DNA of 19,568 bases from an uncultured Lacticaseibacillus sp. (GTDB lineage Bacteria > Bacillota > Bacilli > Lactobacillales > Lactobacillaceae). A program made the position numbers and the translations under genes. Positions 19,567-19,568 of the stretch are shown here, in pieces. The DNA is taken from NCBI GenBank assembly GCA_934293835.1, contig CAKQZO010000017.1:1-19568 (forward strand). Direction: 5' to 3'. Under the pieces are notes generated by a model. That model was not told the DNA's origin. It searched no databases and saw nothing but the letters and a program-made list of their open reading frames with translations. Numbering within the stretch: the first letter of the stretch is position 1; the number at the start of each line of letters is the position of its first letter.

Positions 19567-19568
19567 GA

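Overview
The window looks like a chromosomal accessory region of a Lactobacillaceae bacterium with fairly high GC. The evidence is a KxYKxGKxW-type signal peptide, an LPxTG-like anchored surface protein with collagen-like repeats, a Met T-box in front of a MetE-like gene next to luxS, a BcrAB-like ABC transporter with its own two-component system, and strong AGGAGG ribosome binding sites. The species cannot be named from this.

Layout, left to right. (1) The last 43 residues of a GH25-type muramidase, then a repeat-rich stretch (134-1540). It holds a divergent copy of a ~126-bp palindromic MITE-like repeat and two copies (A, B) of a small convergent gene pair: a plus-strand structured RNA facing a minus-strand ORF for a 49-aa hydrophobic peptide. 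(2) A minus-strand block: a sigma-70-family factor, an unrecognised 281-aa protein, and a GT2-like glycosyltransferase that lacks an obvious DxD. Each gene has its own hairpin terminator. (3) A >4.6-kb surface protein locus on the minus strand, split by one in-frame TAA. (4) A probable invertible element (9079-10062): inverted 26-bp hix-like sites flank a serine recombinase gene and an outward-facing promoter, directly upstream of the surface protein gene. (5) A decayed membrane-protein region, then a DHA2 exporter and an ArsR-type repressor that share a palindromic operator. (6) A four-gene minus-strand operon (ABC ATPase, permease, OmpR-type regulator, histidine kinase), bracketed by further copies of the small RNA/peptide element (C downstream, D upstream). 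(7) An orphan copy of the small RNA (E), luxS, a MetE-like methyltransferase under a T-box, a small membrane protein, and the C-terminal part of a sortase-like protein at the right edge.

The two most interesting systems are these. First, a repeated, apparently undescribed type I toxin-antitoxin-like family (RNA plus 49-aa GTG-started peptide). It has one intact copy (D), one whose ribosome binding site is displaced by a 126-bp insertion (A), one decayed copy (B), one 3' remnant (C) and an orphan RNA (E). Second, a self-contained recombinase/promoter inversion switch that probably decides which promoter reads into the surface protein gene. Function is inferred from sequence alone in both cases.
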